Source: Gentiana macrophylla
Lineage: Eukaryota; Streptophyta; Magnoliopsida; Gentianales; Gentianaceae
Direction: 5' to 3'
Assembly (NCBI GenBank): GCA_026214975.1
Contig: JAOBSW010001236.1
Coordinates: 124,001-188,000, forward strand
DNA: 64,000 nucleotides
In this document: positions 21,990 through 33,902 of the stretch, one piece after another
How positions within the stretch are numbered: the first letter of the stretch is position 1
Layout: each line of letters begins with the position of its first letter
Made by a program: the position numbers and the translations under genes
The notes under the pieces: model-generated
What the model was told of the DNA's origin: nothing
The model's input: the letters and a program-made list of their open reading frames with translations, nothing else
Database searches by the model: none

Positions 21990-22072
21990 TCCCGCTGTTG
22001 CACCAATCTAACGCACCTTCGAGAAGCAGACTGCCGATTTGCCAAGATTCTCTCGGCTCGTTTTGGATCCAA
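21990..22072 (-). pseudogene. bZIP transcription-factor basic-region exon fragment
   Basis: On the minus strand, directly after an AG acceptor-like site (TAG/AAC), the frame reads NLDPKRAERILANRQSASR. This matches the N-x7-R-type basic region of plant group I/E bZIPs (consensus DPKRAKRILANRQSA). A donor-like AG/GTGCGT follows. The frame stays open to 21740 through Arg-rich residues (REKTRRRRRNVAGF), but no leucine zipper follows. There is no ATG (the frame begins with TTG). It is probably a captured exon inside the inverted-repeat element. Confidence 0.6.
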
Positions 22073-22080
22073 GTTCTACC

Positions 22081-22485
22081 GCATTGAATCCAACCAAAAA
22101 AAAAAGACTAGTCTATTGAAGAAATAGCAGCATATGTGAAACCTTCACTTAATTGGCCGGAAAATGTCGTAAATTGGCGGCAATTGGAGTTAGTGTAGCT
22201 CATTGTGGGTGTGTGAATGGAACGAAGAAGAAAGGGGGGGAAGGAAATTCAGATTTGTTATAAAAATAAATAAAAAGGTAGTGTTGGAAGTTTATATTGT
22301 TTTTGTCCTGATTAATTTTGATTTCCTCTGCTCGATTAATTAGTAAATATGTCCTTCCTGCCAAAAACCTATTAAAAAAAACCGAGAGATAGAAATTTGT
22401 GTAAACAAAAATGAGCGATTTGAGGTGTGTTAAATCGGGTTGATGTAGATATTTATAATGAATTTAGGGTAGAAAACCTTAATAC

Positions 22486-22519
<34 letters not shown>

Positions 22520-22590
22520 AGAACTCACTATGCTGCCAAAAAGAGACAAAATTTTGTGGCTGCCAAAGGGGTCCCTTTTTTTTATTTTTT
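22081..22590. other. Loop of inverted-repeat element, right part
   Basis: No gene is seen. It includes a long T tract (22490-22517). Confidence 0.4.
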
Positions 22591-22717
22591 ATTTATTTTA
22601 AGTTGAAATATACTCACAACTTCTAACCTCTCAAAACTCACTTACATTAAACAGAACTACTGAAGGTCCTCTCTGTTTGTTTTTTTTTTTTTTTTTTTTT
22701 AAAGTTAGTTACTATAT

Positions 22718-22804
22718 TTCACAACTTTAACGTCTCAAAACTCACTCACAATAAACAGAACTCTGTTTATTGTGAGTGAGTTTTGAGAGGTTAGAAGTTG
22801 TGAG
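22718..22804. repeat. Internal hairpin in arm 2
   Basis: TCACAACTTTAACGTCTC... pairs with ...GAGAGGTTAGAAGTTGTGA, centred on ACAGAACTCTGT. It is the arm-2 counterpart of 20917-21007. Confidence 0.9.
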
Positions 22805-23262
22805 AGTTGTACAATTGTGGTTTTGGTTGTCGTCCCTGCAATTGGAGTTGCAATTGTTGATTAATTGAAAATCAAAGTTGTTTTATTGTTTAGTTCCGAT
22901 AAATTCGACTTGGTAAGTTGTGTATTTCGTCTGGTTATATTCTGTTTTGAGAAGTGAAAAGTGGTAGAATCCGAGTAATAACGTGATACTCGATCCGTAA
23001 GGTTAGTGAACGACTTCACGGGTGCTTCTTCGCTAAGTATTTCTAAAAGTCACAATAAGTGCAAACTTTAAATCATCCTTGTATCTTTATCATTCAGTTT
23101 TTGAAATTCATTGAATATCATTTTATTTGTAATAGCTAGAAATACCATAGTGAAATCTCTCTGTGTGTGTGGTTTGTGTGTTTAAGTTGATAATATACAC
23201 ATAGGAGCCGCATGTTAGATAAATTTCAAGATAATAACATACCTGCAAAGTCATAATCTTTT

Positions 23263-23396
23263 TTTTTTTTTTTTTTTGGTGTGCCGATAGGAAAAGCTAC
23301 ACACTACTTATGCCTTAAGAGGCTCGAACCCTGCCTCTGCAGTAAAGTATAAGATGTATTTTCTAACTAACTGCTTGTAGTAGATGATCTTGAGTA
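23263..23396 (-). mobile_element. SINE (minus strand, ~134 bp)
   Basis: Flanked by a 16-bp direct repeat AAAGTCATAATCTTTT (23247-23262, 23397-23412). On the minus strand it has a tRNA-like B box, GGTTCGAGCC, and ends in a poly-A (T tract 23261-23277 on the plus strand). An A box is not clear, so it may be truncated or diverged. Confidence 0.75.
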
Positions 23397-23412
23397 AAAG
23401 TCATAATCTTTT

Positions 23413-23689
23413 CAATTTGGTTAAAATTAATTTAAAATTGACACATATCCGAACATTTAGTAATAACTTAGGTTTACGTATGAATTTGATTAGTTATTAT
23501 AAATCAATACCCTTGTATACCGTGTTACCCTCAAAGAAGCTTAATCAAACTCATATTTTTTTCACTTAAACAACACATTTGTCTATTAGTATTTTCTTCA
23601 AATTAAATTCTAATTCCATTAATAAAAACTCTAAAGTCAACAAGACTAGTCAAATAAACATGGAAAAAACGAAAATTCGTCCTTAAAGG
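23413..23689. other. Intergenic, no gene seen
   Basis: AT-rich sequence without recognisable motif. Confidence 0.4.
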
Positions 23690-23855
23690 CAGGGGCGGAT
23701 CTACGTGTTATTAAAGGGGGTCCACGAACCCCGCTAAAAATAAAAATACTCTACATTTTACCTATAGAAAATATTTCAGACCCCGTGAAAAAAAAATTAT
23801 TTAATATGTTACATATTTACGGACCCCGCTGAAAAAATATTCTAACTCCGCCACT
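23690..23855. mobile_element. hAT MITE, 166-bp family, copy 2
   Basis: 8-bp TSD CTTAAAGG (23682-23689, 23856-23863). Starts CAGGGGCGGATCTA and ends ACTCCGCCACT. It shares GACCCCGTGAAAAAA and TATTTACGGACCCCG with 17448-17613. Confidence 0.95.
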
Positions 23856-24060
23856 CTTAAAGGTAGCTAGTATTCATAATTATCTTGTTTCTAACCTACA
23901 CAAACTTTTCTTGTTTGAACACGACTTTCCTTCAATGATGAAAGAATCTCATCAAAAAGTCGCAGATAAAAGAAAATGGAAATAGGCACAAAATTGATTC
24001 TCAAAAAAGATAAAGACTTAAATGAAAGAAATGGTACTGACCTTAACGATGATGTATGAC

Positions 24061-24156
24061 GATGATGTCATTTAGTGCAGAAGGAATGCTTGAAGAAAAA
24101 AAAAAAATTTTTTTTTTTTTCTTCAAAGATGTCGCCTGCACTAAATGACATCACAT

Positions 24157-24197
<41 letters not shown>
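24061..24197. repeat. Hairpin with A/T core, followed by a long T tract
   Basis: GATGATGTCATTTAGTGCAG pairs with CTGCACTAAATGACATC-type sequence, and TTGAAGAAAAA...TTTTTCTTCAA pairs in the centre, spanning ~24061-24160. 38 or more T follow to 24197. It looks like a foldback MITE or a homopolymer-prone assembly spot. Confidence 0.6.
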
Positions 24198-24198
<1 letters not shown>

Positions 24199-24761
24199 TA
24201 TTTACCTCTATTTTAATCTACTGACTATCAATAGGAATTTAAAAGGCAAAAATATCCTATAATTTTCCGACCCACGTGTTAAAATTTCTAGAACCCTCCT
24301 AACAATGAATAAGATAATACATGTTTAATTACACAATTTATCATGTTGATTAGTGCTTATATCAGCCGATAAGACTTAGGTCAAATGGTTAAACTGAGGC
24401 CTAATGACCATAAGGTTTTGGGTTTGAGTCCTGCCAAATGCAGTATGAGTTATATATGTCCACTTTAATTGGTAGTGTGTCGGTTGTGTTAATAGCAATA
24501 AGACAGAAAGGACCTTTATGTAGTGTAACATATTCAAAGCTTTTATTTTTATTATATTTTTGGGCGGTTTTGGATAGGTATAGCTTCGGAATAGGATAGT
24601 TTGAGAAAGATACTTAAGGCTTGATCGGCTGACCTTTGGCCGGAGCAATTTTCATAAGGACATTATGACTCCCAAAACATTAGCCAAATCATGATATAAA
24701 TAATTTCTAAATCATAGAGTTTTGTATCACATGTTTTATTCTAAATCTTCCATTGCCATGT
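24198..24761. other. Intergenic, no gene seen
   Basis: No supported coding sequence. A 90-residue frame on the minus strand (24376-24648) has no motif. Confidence 0.35.
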
Positions 24762-25296
24762 TTTCTTCATGCAAACTCATCCTTAAAAATGAAAACAAAT
24801 ATTCCTATTCTTCCATTTCCATGTTGTCAGAAAAAATCTAAAATTTTTCCTGTTTTTTTCCTCAATCCAAATCTTTTTGCAACAAGATGATAAGATTAAT
24901 CTTGATAACAATATAGTTAATTACAATGTACCAATGTACGTACGTAGGCAGAAACATATAAGTCAAGATCAGGGGCGTCCCTGTCCAAATTTAGCCGCCA
25001 AAAAAATGGAAAATTAGGGATAAGCGACATAATCTGAAATATTTTTAAGAATAAGACAAATTTACATATTTTTATAGGAGAAAGACAACCGATAATTTTT
25101 ATAGCGAGAAGGTTAAATAAATGAATCCCAAAATCGGTGAATCTCCTAGTGAATCCCGAAATCAGTGAATTTTGACAGTGAATCCCGAAAATTAGTGAAT
25201 TTCGACAATGAATTTTGGTTCCCCTCAGGGGCGCCCCTGGTCAAGATGATTCATTTAGATTCAAAAATATGTGGAAATAGAAGGCTATTGCAAACA
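24762..25296 (+). pseudogene. Truncated duplicate of the RNase H ORF 5' region
   Basis: It matches 9632-9902 (upstream region plus the first ~18 codons; MIHLDSKICGNRRLLQTP here against MIHFGSKICGNRKLLQTP). The similarity stops after QTP, so the RNase H domain is absent. A hAT MITE (24970-25239) has inserted between the upstream region and the ATG. Confidence 0.85.
24970..25239. mobile_element. hAT MITE (270 bp) with self-palindromic ends
   Basis: 8-bp TSD GTCAAGAT (24962-24969, 25240-25247). Ends are CAGGGGCGTCCCTG and CAGGGGCGCCCCTG. The homologous sequence at about 9840 (AAGCCAAGATGATTC) lacks the insertion. Inside are repeated GTGAATCCCGAAA(A/T) phrases. Confidence 0.95.
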
Positions 25297-25853
25297 CCAA
25301 AAATTTATCCACAATACGAAAGTGAGACCATGCGTTTCGCGACAATACACTGACCCTTTCGTGAAAAATCTTTCTTTTTGTGACTAATCCATAGAATATT
25401 TTGTGTAAAACAAAGTTATTGTCGCTAGAAACTATCCTTTGTGACGAAGCTGCTCTTTTTTTTTTTTTTTTTTTTTGTGTGTGTAGTGATGACTCTTAGA
25501 GTAACAATTACATCTTTTGACGATCGTGGAATTATGCTTCATCATTGTTGCATCCTTTGCACTTGAGCTTGTAAAGATTCAGTTCTTTTGCCACGACATC
25601 ATTTCAAGTTTTATTTTATTTATTTATTTATGTATTTCTTATCCTAAAAAAAATCTATATTTTTTTTTTCTTTTCTTTATTTTTCATTCATTTGTTTATA
25701 GATTTATTAGTAAAGATAACATACAACATCCGTCCCATTATATATATATGTCAATTGAAGTTTTTTATTTTGTCTCATAATATATGTTCATATGAAAAAA
25801 CAATTAAGCATTTATTGTATTTTTCTCATTTTACCATTTATTTATTATATATT
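25297..25853. other. Intergenic, no gene seen
   Basis: T-rich tracts. ACATCCGTCCCATTATATAT (about 25729) and TATTTTGGGACGAAGGTG (about 32857) may be the two ends of a Stowaway-like MITE into which the LTR element at 25854 inserted; weak. Confidence 0.3.
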
Positions 25854-27500
25854 TGATGACCAAAATAGTAACGACCAACCTTAACCGGCAGAGTACCGGG
25901 TCGGAAGTAATATAGAGGTGAGCAAGGTCGTATCCAACGAGGAATTTATCGAATACCAAAGTCGTTTTCGGATTTAGTTTAAGTTAACCACGATGTTTCA
26001 AGTTCAATTACACTAAAACGAAATATAAACTAAAAATACTAAAGAGAGAAAGAGACATAGTCAAATCATGATCCAATTGATTACTTTTGCCCCTCTAATC
26101 GATTAACACGGGAATGGGATTAACCAACCTACCAACTTATACTTATATCGACTCATTCATGGGTGCCAACTCCTAAGTTAGTGTAAGACGTCATGCAACA
26201 ATCGAACACCCTTTGCCCGGTTCAACAGTCCGCCTTTAAGAATTTAATTGACCGAAACAAGATTAACGCGCTAGAGTTGCTCGATTTCACAACCGATTGA
26301 ACCTCACTCCCTAATCAATCTAAACAACTCATTTGATTATAAGGAATGATCTTAAAACCCCTTTTCCCATACCCCTTCGCAACATACATTTATAAAAGTG
26401 GTGTGTTTGGTCATGAACTAGGTGTACAGTCTAATTCAAGCATTGATAACAAGTTTTAAGACATGAATTCGTCAATATAACAACAATTAAGCACTACCCA
26501 TTCCCAATTTCATCAATTAGAGAGTAATTTCATCAATCTTCACATGATTTGACTATGAGATGTTTAGCTACTCATAATAAAACAAGAAATAACAAGCAAG
26601 GAAGAGATTAAAGCCATAAAACAAGAAAAGAAACTAGATTAGTTACCAAAAGCGTAGTAAAAGTCGGATTACATCAAGCTTCATCCACACCCATGTCACT
26701 TAGGGAAGAAGAAGAACACAAAATGCAAAATCCAAAAGAGTTAAGCAAGAATCTAAGCTAGATTATATTCAATCTAAGAGAAATTGAAGTAAGAAAGAGT
26801 TTAGAGAGCCAAAAGGGAGGAATTTCTAGCTATACTAATAGTTAGAGTTATTAGAGGGTGAAGAATCCTGAAAAAACTGTGTAAAAATGTATATATATAT
26901 ATATAAAATCGAGTGAATGCGTACGCATTGCTCAAAATGCCCCAAAACTGCACATTCTGCTCCAGGAATGCATGCGCATTGCTATGTCAGCATTGACGAC
27001 ATTCAGTAATTTGGCGATATCTTTGCGTGTAGAGCTACAATTTGAGTGATTCAAAGTGCGTTGGAAAGTTCATTCAATTGTCTACAACTTTTATGTAGAC
27101 CTCAAGTCATCTGGGAGAAAATTGCAGATAAAGTGAATGTAAGGCGAAAACACCAACTACATTTGATCCGTTTCCATCCCCGGGCTTTGGTTATGCCACT
27201 CTAAGCCTCATGCCTTGTCTTCCGGGTTTACGAGTCACCTATTTCCTGCATAACAACATTCAAACACATACCGAGCATAACTCCGCAAGATAACTAGGGC
27301 TCGAAAAGGGTCAAAATACCATAAAATTGTGAGATTTTCCATCAATGTGACGGTTCACCTCAAAGTGAGTATACAATGTATTTTGCCCTATAAATGGTCT
27401 TTTGCCCTATAAATGGTCTAAAACTACCCAATACAAGCCAAAAGTGTCGTAAATGAGGGTTAAAACATACACCGGAGCAAGGTAAAGTTGACTCTCATCA
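25854..27500 (-). repeat. 3' LTR of family C element
   Basis: 1647 bp. On the minus strand AATGCGTACGCATT (26916-26929) and AATGCATGCGCATT (about 26967) lie just upstream of a long TATA-like (AT)n run (26889-26906). Relative to its partner it has lost a ~20-bp palindrome next to the TATA box, where there is an expanded (AT)n instead. Confidence 0.9.
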
Positions 27501-29977
27501 ACCACCCCCCACTAAGCGTTTGCTCGCCCTCGAGCAAAATGAGCGTTTTAAAAGAATCCAAAGAGTCAACGTTACACGCGTAGGTCAATCCAATCACAAA
27601 TCAATGATAACAGATAGGTAAAAGAGTAAATACATGCCACTTAACCCTACCTTATCAAGCAAACAAGATATGTGTGTGTGACTAGCTTCTCCTACATTTA
27701 CCACGGTTTACCGGTTTGGATTATGGATGCTAGGTTATTACGACTACACCATAGGCGCATACTTCATAAGCATCTCCACTAATCGGGGCCAACCGAGGCT
27801 AAGAAAGGTCGTGTAGGACTTGCAAGGTTGTAACGTTAGGCTAGGGACGGGGCTAACCGAAGGGAATTTCTGGGGAATAAACAACAAAGAGATAAACACG
27901 AGCAAGCTCAATCATAGGGTGTAACAATATACAACGTAGCTAGCTCTACCCTTCTCTAGCTCAAAAAGAAACTAGAAACATGATCCAAGAAATAAAATGT
28001 CATATCGCACTATGTCTCGAGTGTAACAAGGAAAAAACATACAAGAATCTACTAAGGACTCATCACAAACACCAACATCATATAACAAATCAATACATGA
28101 GTCATATACACTTGGCTTTCTTTGACTCAACCTTTTATTTACTTTTCATAATTTAATTTTTTTGTAACTTTCTTTGATTTTCTTTTTTTTTTCTTTATTT
28201 TTTTCTTTTTGAATTGAACTTGAATTTTTATTCGGTTTGAGTCAAAGGCCATCACATATACATAATATGAAAACGAGATCCTACCCTCCAAATCGTGACA
28301 TAGCTCATAATACCAACTCCTATCAAGAATACAAACCACTCTACCACCCCACACTTGCCTAAGCAAGTGTGATAAAATAAAAATGATTAAGCTCAACTCG
28401 TAGGGTGTTCAAGGGAATGTAGACCACAAATAAGGCTTGGGTTTGGGAAATTACCGGCTAAAATGAACGGCTAAGTGTCGGATGGGGGTCTAACCATCCT
28501 ACCAAGGCTTAGAGGGGTTACTATGGAGTATGTCATGGGATGGCTATTTGGCTCTGGTCGGGTCAAAGAAACGCCATAATTGTCATCCCAAACTCTGCCA
28601 AGGTCGGCCTTTCTATTTTGTCTCGAAGTTAATGGTATGAGTTCTAGGTAGCCGAATTGTGCCCAAGTCTACCATAATCGGTCACTAGTTACCATGGTTC
28701 ATGAAATCGAAGCTATATGTGCGTGAAAATCCCGTCTCCAAGATAAGGTAGTAAGCGAAGTAGAATGCATTCAAACATTCACTAAACCGTTTATCCTATC
28801 AATGTGAAGGCTCAACAAACGAATGCAACATCAAAACTGTGGAAAATTTTAAAAATAGCTCAAATTTTACTGAAGTAGTGACCAAATGATAAGCATACAA
28901 CACAATGGCTAAAATCAACGAAGCACAAATCATAGCTGAGTCTACCACCCCCCCCCCACTTTAAATGCAACATTGTCCTCAGTGTGTGAATGATTAAGGA
29001 GAAAGAAGGCTTAGCTTAACCCGGCAGAAAGGCGCAAATGAGTGCATATGACATATCCACGAAGCTCCATCTCGTACACCTAAAGTAATCAAACCAAGAA
29101 ACATGAAAAAGCATGCACGGAGAATAGCCATCGTGCCAAAAGCAGGCAATAGATAACGTGATATAAGGAAAATAATCAATGTCACATACACTGTCATAAC
29201 GAAACCAAAAGTACCAAACTTGGATCACATGAGATGAAAAGTTAATAAAAAGAGAAGCGTCATCCATGCATAAAATATGTGCCAAAATTATAACAATCCA
29301 AGTACGGTACGGGAATGGAAAGGAAGTTTTCACCCGAGAGCTCTTTTCCTAGGCCAAAATTCTCCACTCTTATACTTAAGACTCACTCCTACTATTACCA
29401 AACAAAGAAAAGGTGGGTTGCCTCCCACAAGCGCCTTTGTTTTACGTCATTGGCTTGACTTATTAAGAAACTAAAAGAAAAGCAACAAAGCACGAGTGGA
29501 ATGAAAGAAAAAAAAATTGCACATCTTTTGCTTAATAGCTTCAAGAACATGGCAATTAAAAAAAAACTTTCATCCACTTTTATTTAGATCAACAAGAACA
29601 CATTACCTAAAACATTCTAAGTTTAAAGTCCTTAGTTCGACTTTCTACCCGCAATAATGTTAAGGATAATTATACCAAAGGAGAGCAAACCGTTGCGTCT
29701 CCCTATAAAAATCAAAAGAATTGAGCACACCCTTAAAATGGGCAAGACAAACAAAGGGTTCAATCACCACCACCAAGATTGGTTCAAGATATTCATCGTG
29801 TAACACAATGAATTCAACTTCCCTGAATGAGAGCATATGCCAAGTAACAAAGATTCAAACACCAAGCAATAACATTTTGGCTCAACCACAACATCAACAT
29901 ATTCTATGTGACCCACCACCACTATTTTTCAATAAGGTTCAAATGAGAAGGAATAAATGATTCACTAGTAGTATGTA

Positions 29978-30510
29978 TTATACCTTCTTCATGACATTCT
30001 TGGGGGTGATTTCCTCAAGAGTCGACGGTGGAGTAAATGAAATTTCATCATTTTTAGCACTCATTTCAACCTTCCTCTTCTCAATCAATTGCTCTACCCG
30101 GTTCTCCAAACTCTTAATTGCCGATTTAAGCATGGTGGTATTGTTGTTGGCATTTGTTCTAATGTCCCTCAATTCCGACTATGCTCTTGCAAAGTTTCAT
30201 TGATTTGCTCCAAGAGGATGTCGGTTGAGCTCTTTTTTGTGGAGGAAGAGGTATTTGTGAAGGTTGTGCATATTGCAAATGGGCATTGGTGTGTTGAAGC
30301 GAGAACTTGGAAGAAGACCCACTCATTGTTGTATGGTGATGTGTATGGGTTAAAGCGATAATATGGTTGGAATCCAAAACCCATACCACCGAAATTAAAG
30401 CCTCCAAATGAGTAGGGAGAAGATCCCTCATAGCCATACGAATCAATACACTGCGATTCAAGGAAAAAAACAAGAACACAATCACGGTATCTAGTCACCA
30501 CCACTGCCAT
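29978..30510 (-). pseudogene. gag-like remnant of family C element
   Basis: Two overlapping minus-strand frames. The first (30510-30169) has a Gly/Tyr/Phe-rich stretch (FGGFNFGGMGFGFQPYYRFN) and then STDILLEQINETLQEH. The second (30172-29978) continues NNTTMLKSAIKSLENRVEQL, like the coiled segment after the zinc-knuckle region of Athila gags (LE.QV.QL pattern). A frameshift at about 30170 separates them. The capsid part and zinc knuckle are missing. Confidence 0.5.
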
Positions 30511-30638
30511 AGTAGATGGTGTGACTCTTCAACAAAAAACCAACATTAAGAAAGAAGAAAACAAAAACGACCTAAGCCTAAATCATCAACTGACTTAAAA
30601 GATATCGATTAATTCCCCGGCAACGGCGCCCGAAAACT

Positions 30639-32304
30639 TGATGACCAAAATAGTAACGACCAACCTTAACCGGCAGAGTACCGGGTCGGAAGTACTATAG
30701 AGGTGAGCAAGGTCGTATCCCATGAGGAATTTATCGAATACCAAATTCGTTTTCGGATTTAGTTTAAGTCAATCACGATGTTTCAAGTTCAATTACACTA
30801 AAACGAAATATAAACTAAATATACTAAAGAGAGAAAGAGACACAGCCAAACCATGATCCAATTTATTACTTTCGCCGATCTAATCGATTAACTCGGGAAT
30901 GGAATTAACCAACCTACCAACCTATACTTATATCGACTCATTCATAGGTGCCAACTCCTAAGCTAGTGTAAGAAGCCATGCAACAATCGAACACCCTTTG
31001 CCCGGTTCAACAGTCCGCCTTTAAGAATTTAATTGACCGAAACAAGATTAACGCGCTAGAGTTGCTCAATTTCACAACCGATTAAACCTCACTCCCTAAT
31101 CAATCTAAACAACTCAGTTGATTGTAGGAATGATCTTAAAACCCCTTTTCCCACACCCCTTCGCAACATACATTTATAAAAGTGGTGTGTTTGGTCATGA
31201 ACTAGGTGTACAGTCTAATTCAAGAATTGATAACAAGTTTTAAGACATGAATTCGTCAATATAACAACAATTAAGCACTACTCATTCCCAATTTCATCAA
31301 TTAGAGAGTAATTTCATCAATCTTCACATTATTTGACTATAAGATGTTTAGCTACTCAAAATAAATCAAGAAATAACAAGCTAGGAAGAGATTAAAGCCA
31401 TAAAACAAGAAAAGAAACTAGATTAGTTACCAAAAGTGTAGTAAAAGTCGGATTACATCAAGCTTCATCCACACCCATGTCACTTGGGGAAGAAGAAGAA
31501 CACAAAATGCAAAATCCAAGGGAGTTAAGCAAGAATCTAAGCTAGATTATGTTCAATCTAAGAGATATTGAAGTAAGATGAGTTTAGAGAGCCAAAAAGG
31601 AGGAATTTCTAGCTATACTAATAGTTAGAGTTCTTAGAGGGTGAAGAATCCTGAAAAAACTGTGCAAAAATGTATATATAGGTGCCCAAGAACGTCCGAA
31701 TGCGTGCGCATTCGAGTGAATGCATACGCATTGCTCAAAATGCCCCAAAACTGCACATTCTGCTACAGGAATGCGTACACATTCGATTGAATGCGTGTGC
31801 ATTGCCCTGTCAGCATTGATGACATTCAGTAATTTGGCGATATCTTTGTGTGTAGAGCTCCGATTTGAGTGATTCAAAGTGTGTTGGAAAGCTCATTCAA
31901 TTGTCTACAACTTTTATGAAGACCACAAGTCATCTGGGAGAAAATTGCTGATAAAGTGAATGTAAGGCGAAAACACCAACTACATTTGATCCGTTTCCAT
32001 CCCCGGGCTTCGGTTATGCCACTCTAAGTCTCATGCATTGTCTTCTGGGTTTACGAGTCACCTATTTCCTGCATCACAACATTCAAACACATACCGAGCA
32101 TAACTCCGCAAGATAATTAGGGCTCGAAAAGGGTCAAAATACCGTAAAATTGTGAGATTTTCCATCAATGTGACAGTTCACCTCAAAGTGAGTATACAAT
32201 GTATTTTGCCCTATAAATGGTCTAAAACTACCCAATACAAGCCAAAAGTGTCGTAAATGAGGGTTAAAACATACACTGGAGCAAGGTAAAGTTGACTCTC
32301 ATCA
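30639..32304 (-). repeat. 5' LTR of family C element
   Basis: 1666 bp. TATA box TATATATACA (minus, 31671-31680). Upstream on the minus strand are four palindromes: CGAATGCGTGCGCATTCG (31697-31714), GAATGCATACGCATT, GAATGCGTACACATTC and GAATGCGTGTGCATT (31716-31803). Confidence 0.9.
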
Positions 32305-32999
32305 ATATTCACTCACTTTTCAATATTTTACAATTAGTGTTTATTGTTAAAAAGAAAAAATTGAAACTAGAAATATGTAAACATGACAGTTAAATTTTTT
32401 ATTGGATAAAAATAACAAGTATTTATTCCACTATAATTTAAATTATCTTCTATTTAATTACAAAAATAAATATATCTTTTGATCTGAAAGTCAAAAAATT
32501 ATAATTTTTTCACAATATTTTTCTTTTTTTCGTTCTCTTTTTTTAGACATCCATTTGATATCTTTTCGATGTCATTTTGAGGTCATTTTAAGTAAAAACA
32601 ACGAAATAGTGGAGCAGATGGAAGAGTGGATTTGAAGTCAATCCGAACGTGAATTTGGAGTAAAGAACAGGTTGAATTGTGTTTCACCCGAATTGTATTT
32701 TCATTTATTCGATTTATTTTTCCATCTTATTTGTCATTTCCTTACAATTATTACATTAAAAGTATCAAATTAATGTTATTTTATACTTTTCATTAAAATT
32801 AATGACTCATAAATTTAACAAAATCTCTTAAGGCGTGTGAAAAGTCAAAATAAAAATTTATTTTGGGACGAAGGTGATAGAATTGTTCTAAAGTATAGTA
32901 TCCTTATTACCTTAAACAATGTTGAAGAGACTAAATATCTTTCCCCTTGTATTTTTATAGTGCATTACTAAGTTTGCCCCTAGGCCATTCAGTTCTTAC
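32305..32999. other. AT-rich intergenic, no gene seen
   Basis: Begins with the right TSD of the family C element. A small unit GATATCTTTTCGATGTCATTTTGAGGTC is present near 32560. No coding sequence. Confidence 0.4.
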
Positions 33000-33902
33000 A
33001 CCAATAAGCCAATTCAAAAACGATGCAAAAGATTATCAGATACCGTAAATATTGCTCGGATCCACAACACCTCAAAACCAAAAATTGTTTCTTCGAAATT
33101 GCACCTACGAATTGTTCTTACGCAAAAACGTTGATTAGGGGCGAGCTCAGAGCACTCAGAACACTTCTTTGAAGGAGAAAAAAACGTCAAAAGAATCGAT
33201 GAATTCATGACCACGTACGTAAATGACGGATCACGGATTCGTTTACGTACTGATATGCGACGCGACGTGCATCATCGTGAATACGCAACACTTTGTATTC
33301 CGAGCTGCGATGAATTTTTAGGGTTCCCAATATTCTTGTGAAAGGGGATGCATGTATGCAATGTGAGTGAATGGTTTTTGTATGCTTCTATTACCAGACC
33401 AATGAGAATATAATATATATATATATATCCAAAGGTGTAAGAGAAAAACATTTCTCATTAATATCCAATAGTTATGAACATCATTTATTTTCTTTTTTTT
33501 TTGAGAAACTGAACATCATTTATTAAATAAAACGTTTCTAGCCACTAAACAAAATTATGCACATTATGTTTGTACATTAATTTTTCATTTATTTAATATT
33601 TATGAACATTATTTATGGCAACTAAACATTTCTGACCAATAAACATAATTTAGCACACCATATTTGAATTAATTTATCATTTAATATTGGAATTCAGTTT
33701 GGACGTTTTATAGTCATCTACAGATTATATACATTGAAAAACAAAAATCAGAATACGCAAAACGAGATAGACTAATTTTGTTGTTTTATTGATTGACTAA
33801 CCAAAGTACATCTGTTTTATGAAAGTGACTACGGTCCAGTTAGATAATTTAACCGGATGCTCCAGTTTTTAATGTTAACCGTTGAAAACTTATGTGAATA
33901 AT

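Larger units (their letters stand above)
20480..23236. mobile_element. Large inverted-repeat element, possible Pack-MULE
   Basis: Arm 1 (~20484-21160) and arm 2 (~22590-23236) are reverse complements over ~650 bp (for example CGTGAAGTCGATCACTAACG against CGTTAGTGATCGACTTCACG-like sequence with few changes). The ~1.4 kb loop has a GC-rich block (21640-22080) with a bZIP exon match. Long TIRs around a captured GC-rich gene piece are typical of Pack-MULEs. I could not find a 9-bp TSD, because homology between the arms fades outward with indels (shared ACTTTGCAG at about 20440 and 23250). An inverted segmental duplication is the alternative. Confidence 0.6.
25854..32304 (-). mobile_element. Complete non-autonomous Ty3/Athila-like LTR element, family C (6451 bp)
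   Basis: LTRs 25854-27500 and 30639-32304 are near-identical and bounded by TGATGA...TCATCA. The 5-bp TSD is ATATT (25849-25853, 32305-32309). The PBS (30614-30631) is GGCGCCGTTGCCGGGGA on the minus strand, tRNA-Asp type, and the PPT is TAGTGGGGGGTGGT (27501-27514). The 3.1-kb internal region has only gag-like remnants (29978-30510) and no PR, RT, RNase H or IN, so it is a LARD-like passenger needing enzymes from an autonomous relative. Internal conserved motifs: GAGGACAATGTTGC...GTGGGGGG (about 28946-28985, minus) and GGGAGGCAACCC (29415-29426, minus). Confidence 0.95.

Noticed and set aside
24160..24197. Terminator-like T tract after a hairpin
   Set aside because: Nuclear plant DNA; a T tract after a foldback repeat is not evidence of a bacterial-type terminator.
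28139..28396. 85-residue minus ORF
   Set aside because: Low-complexity Lys-rich end and no domain; interior of a pol-less LTR element.
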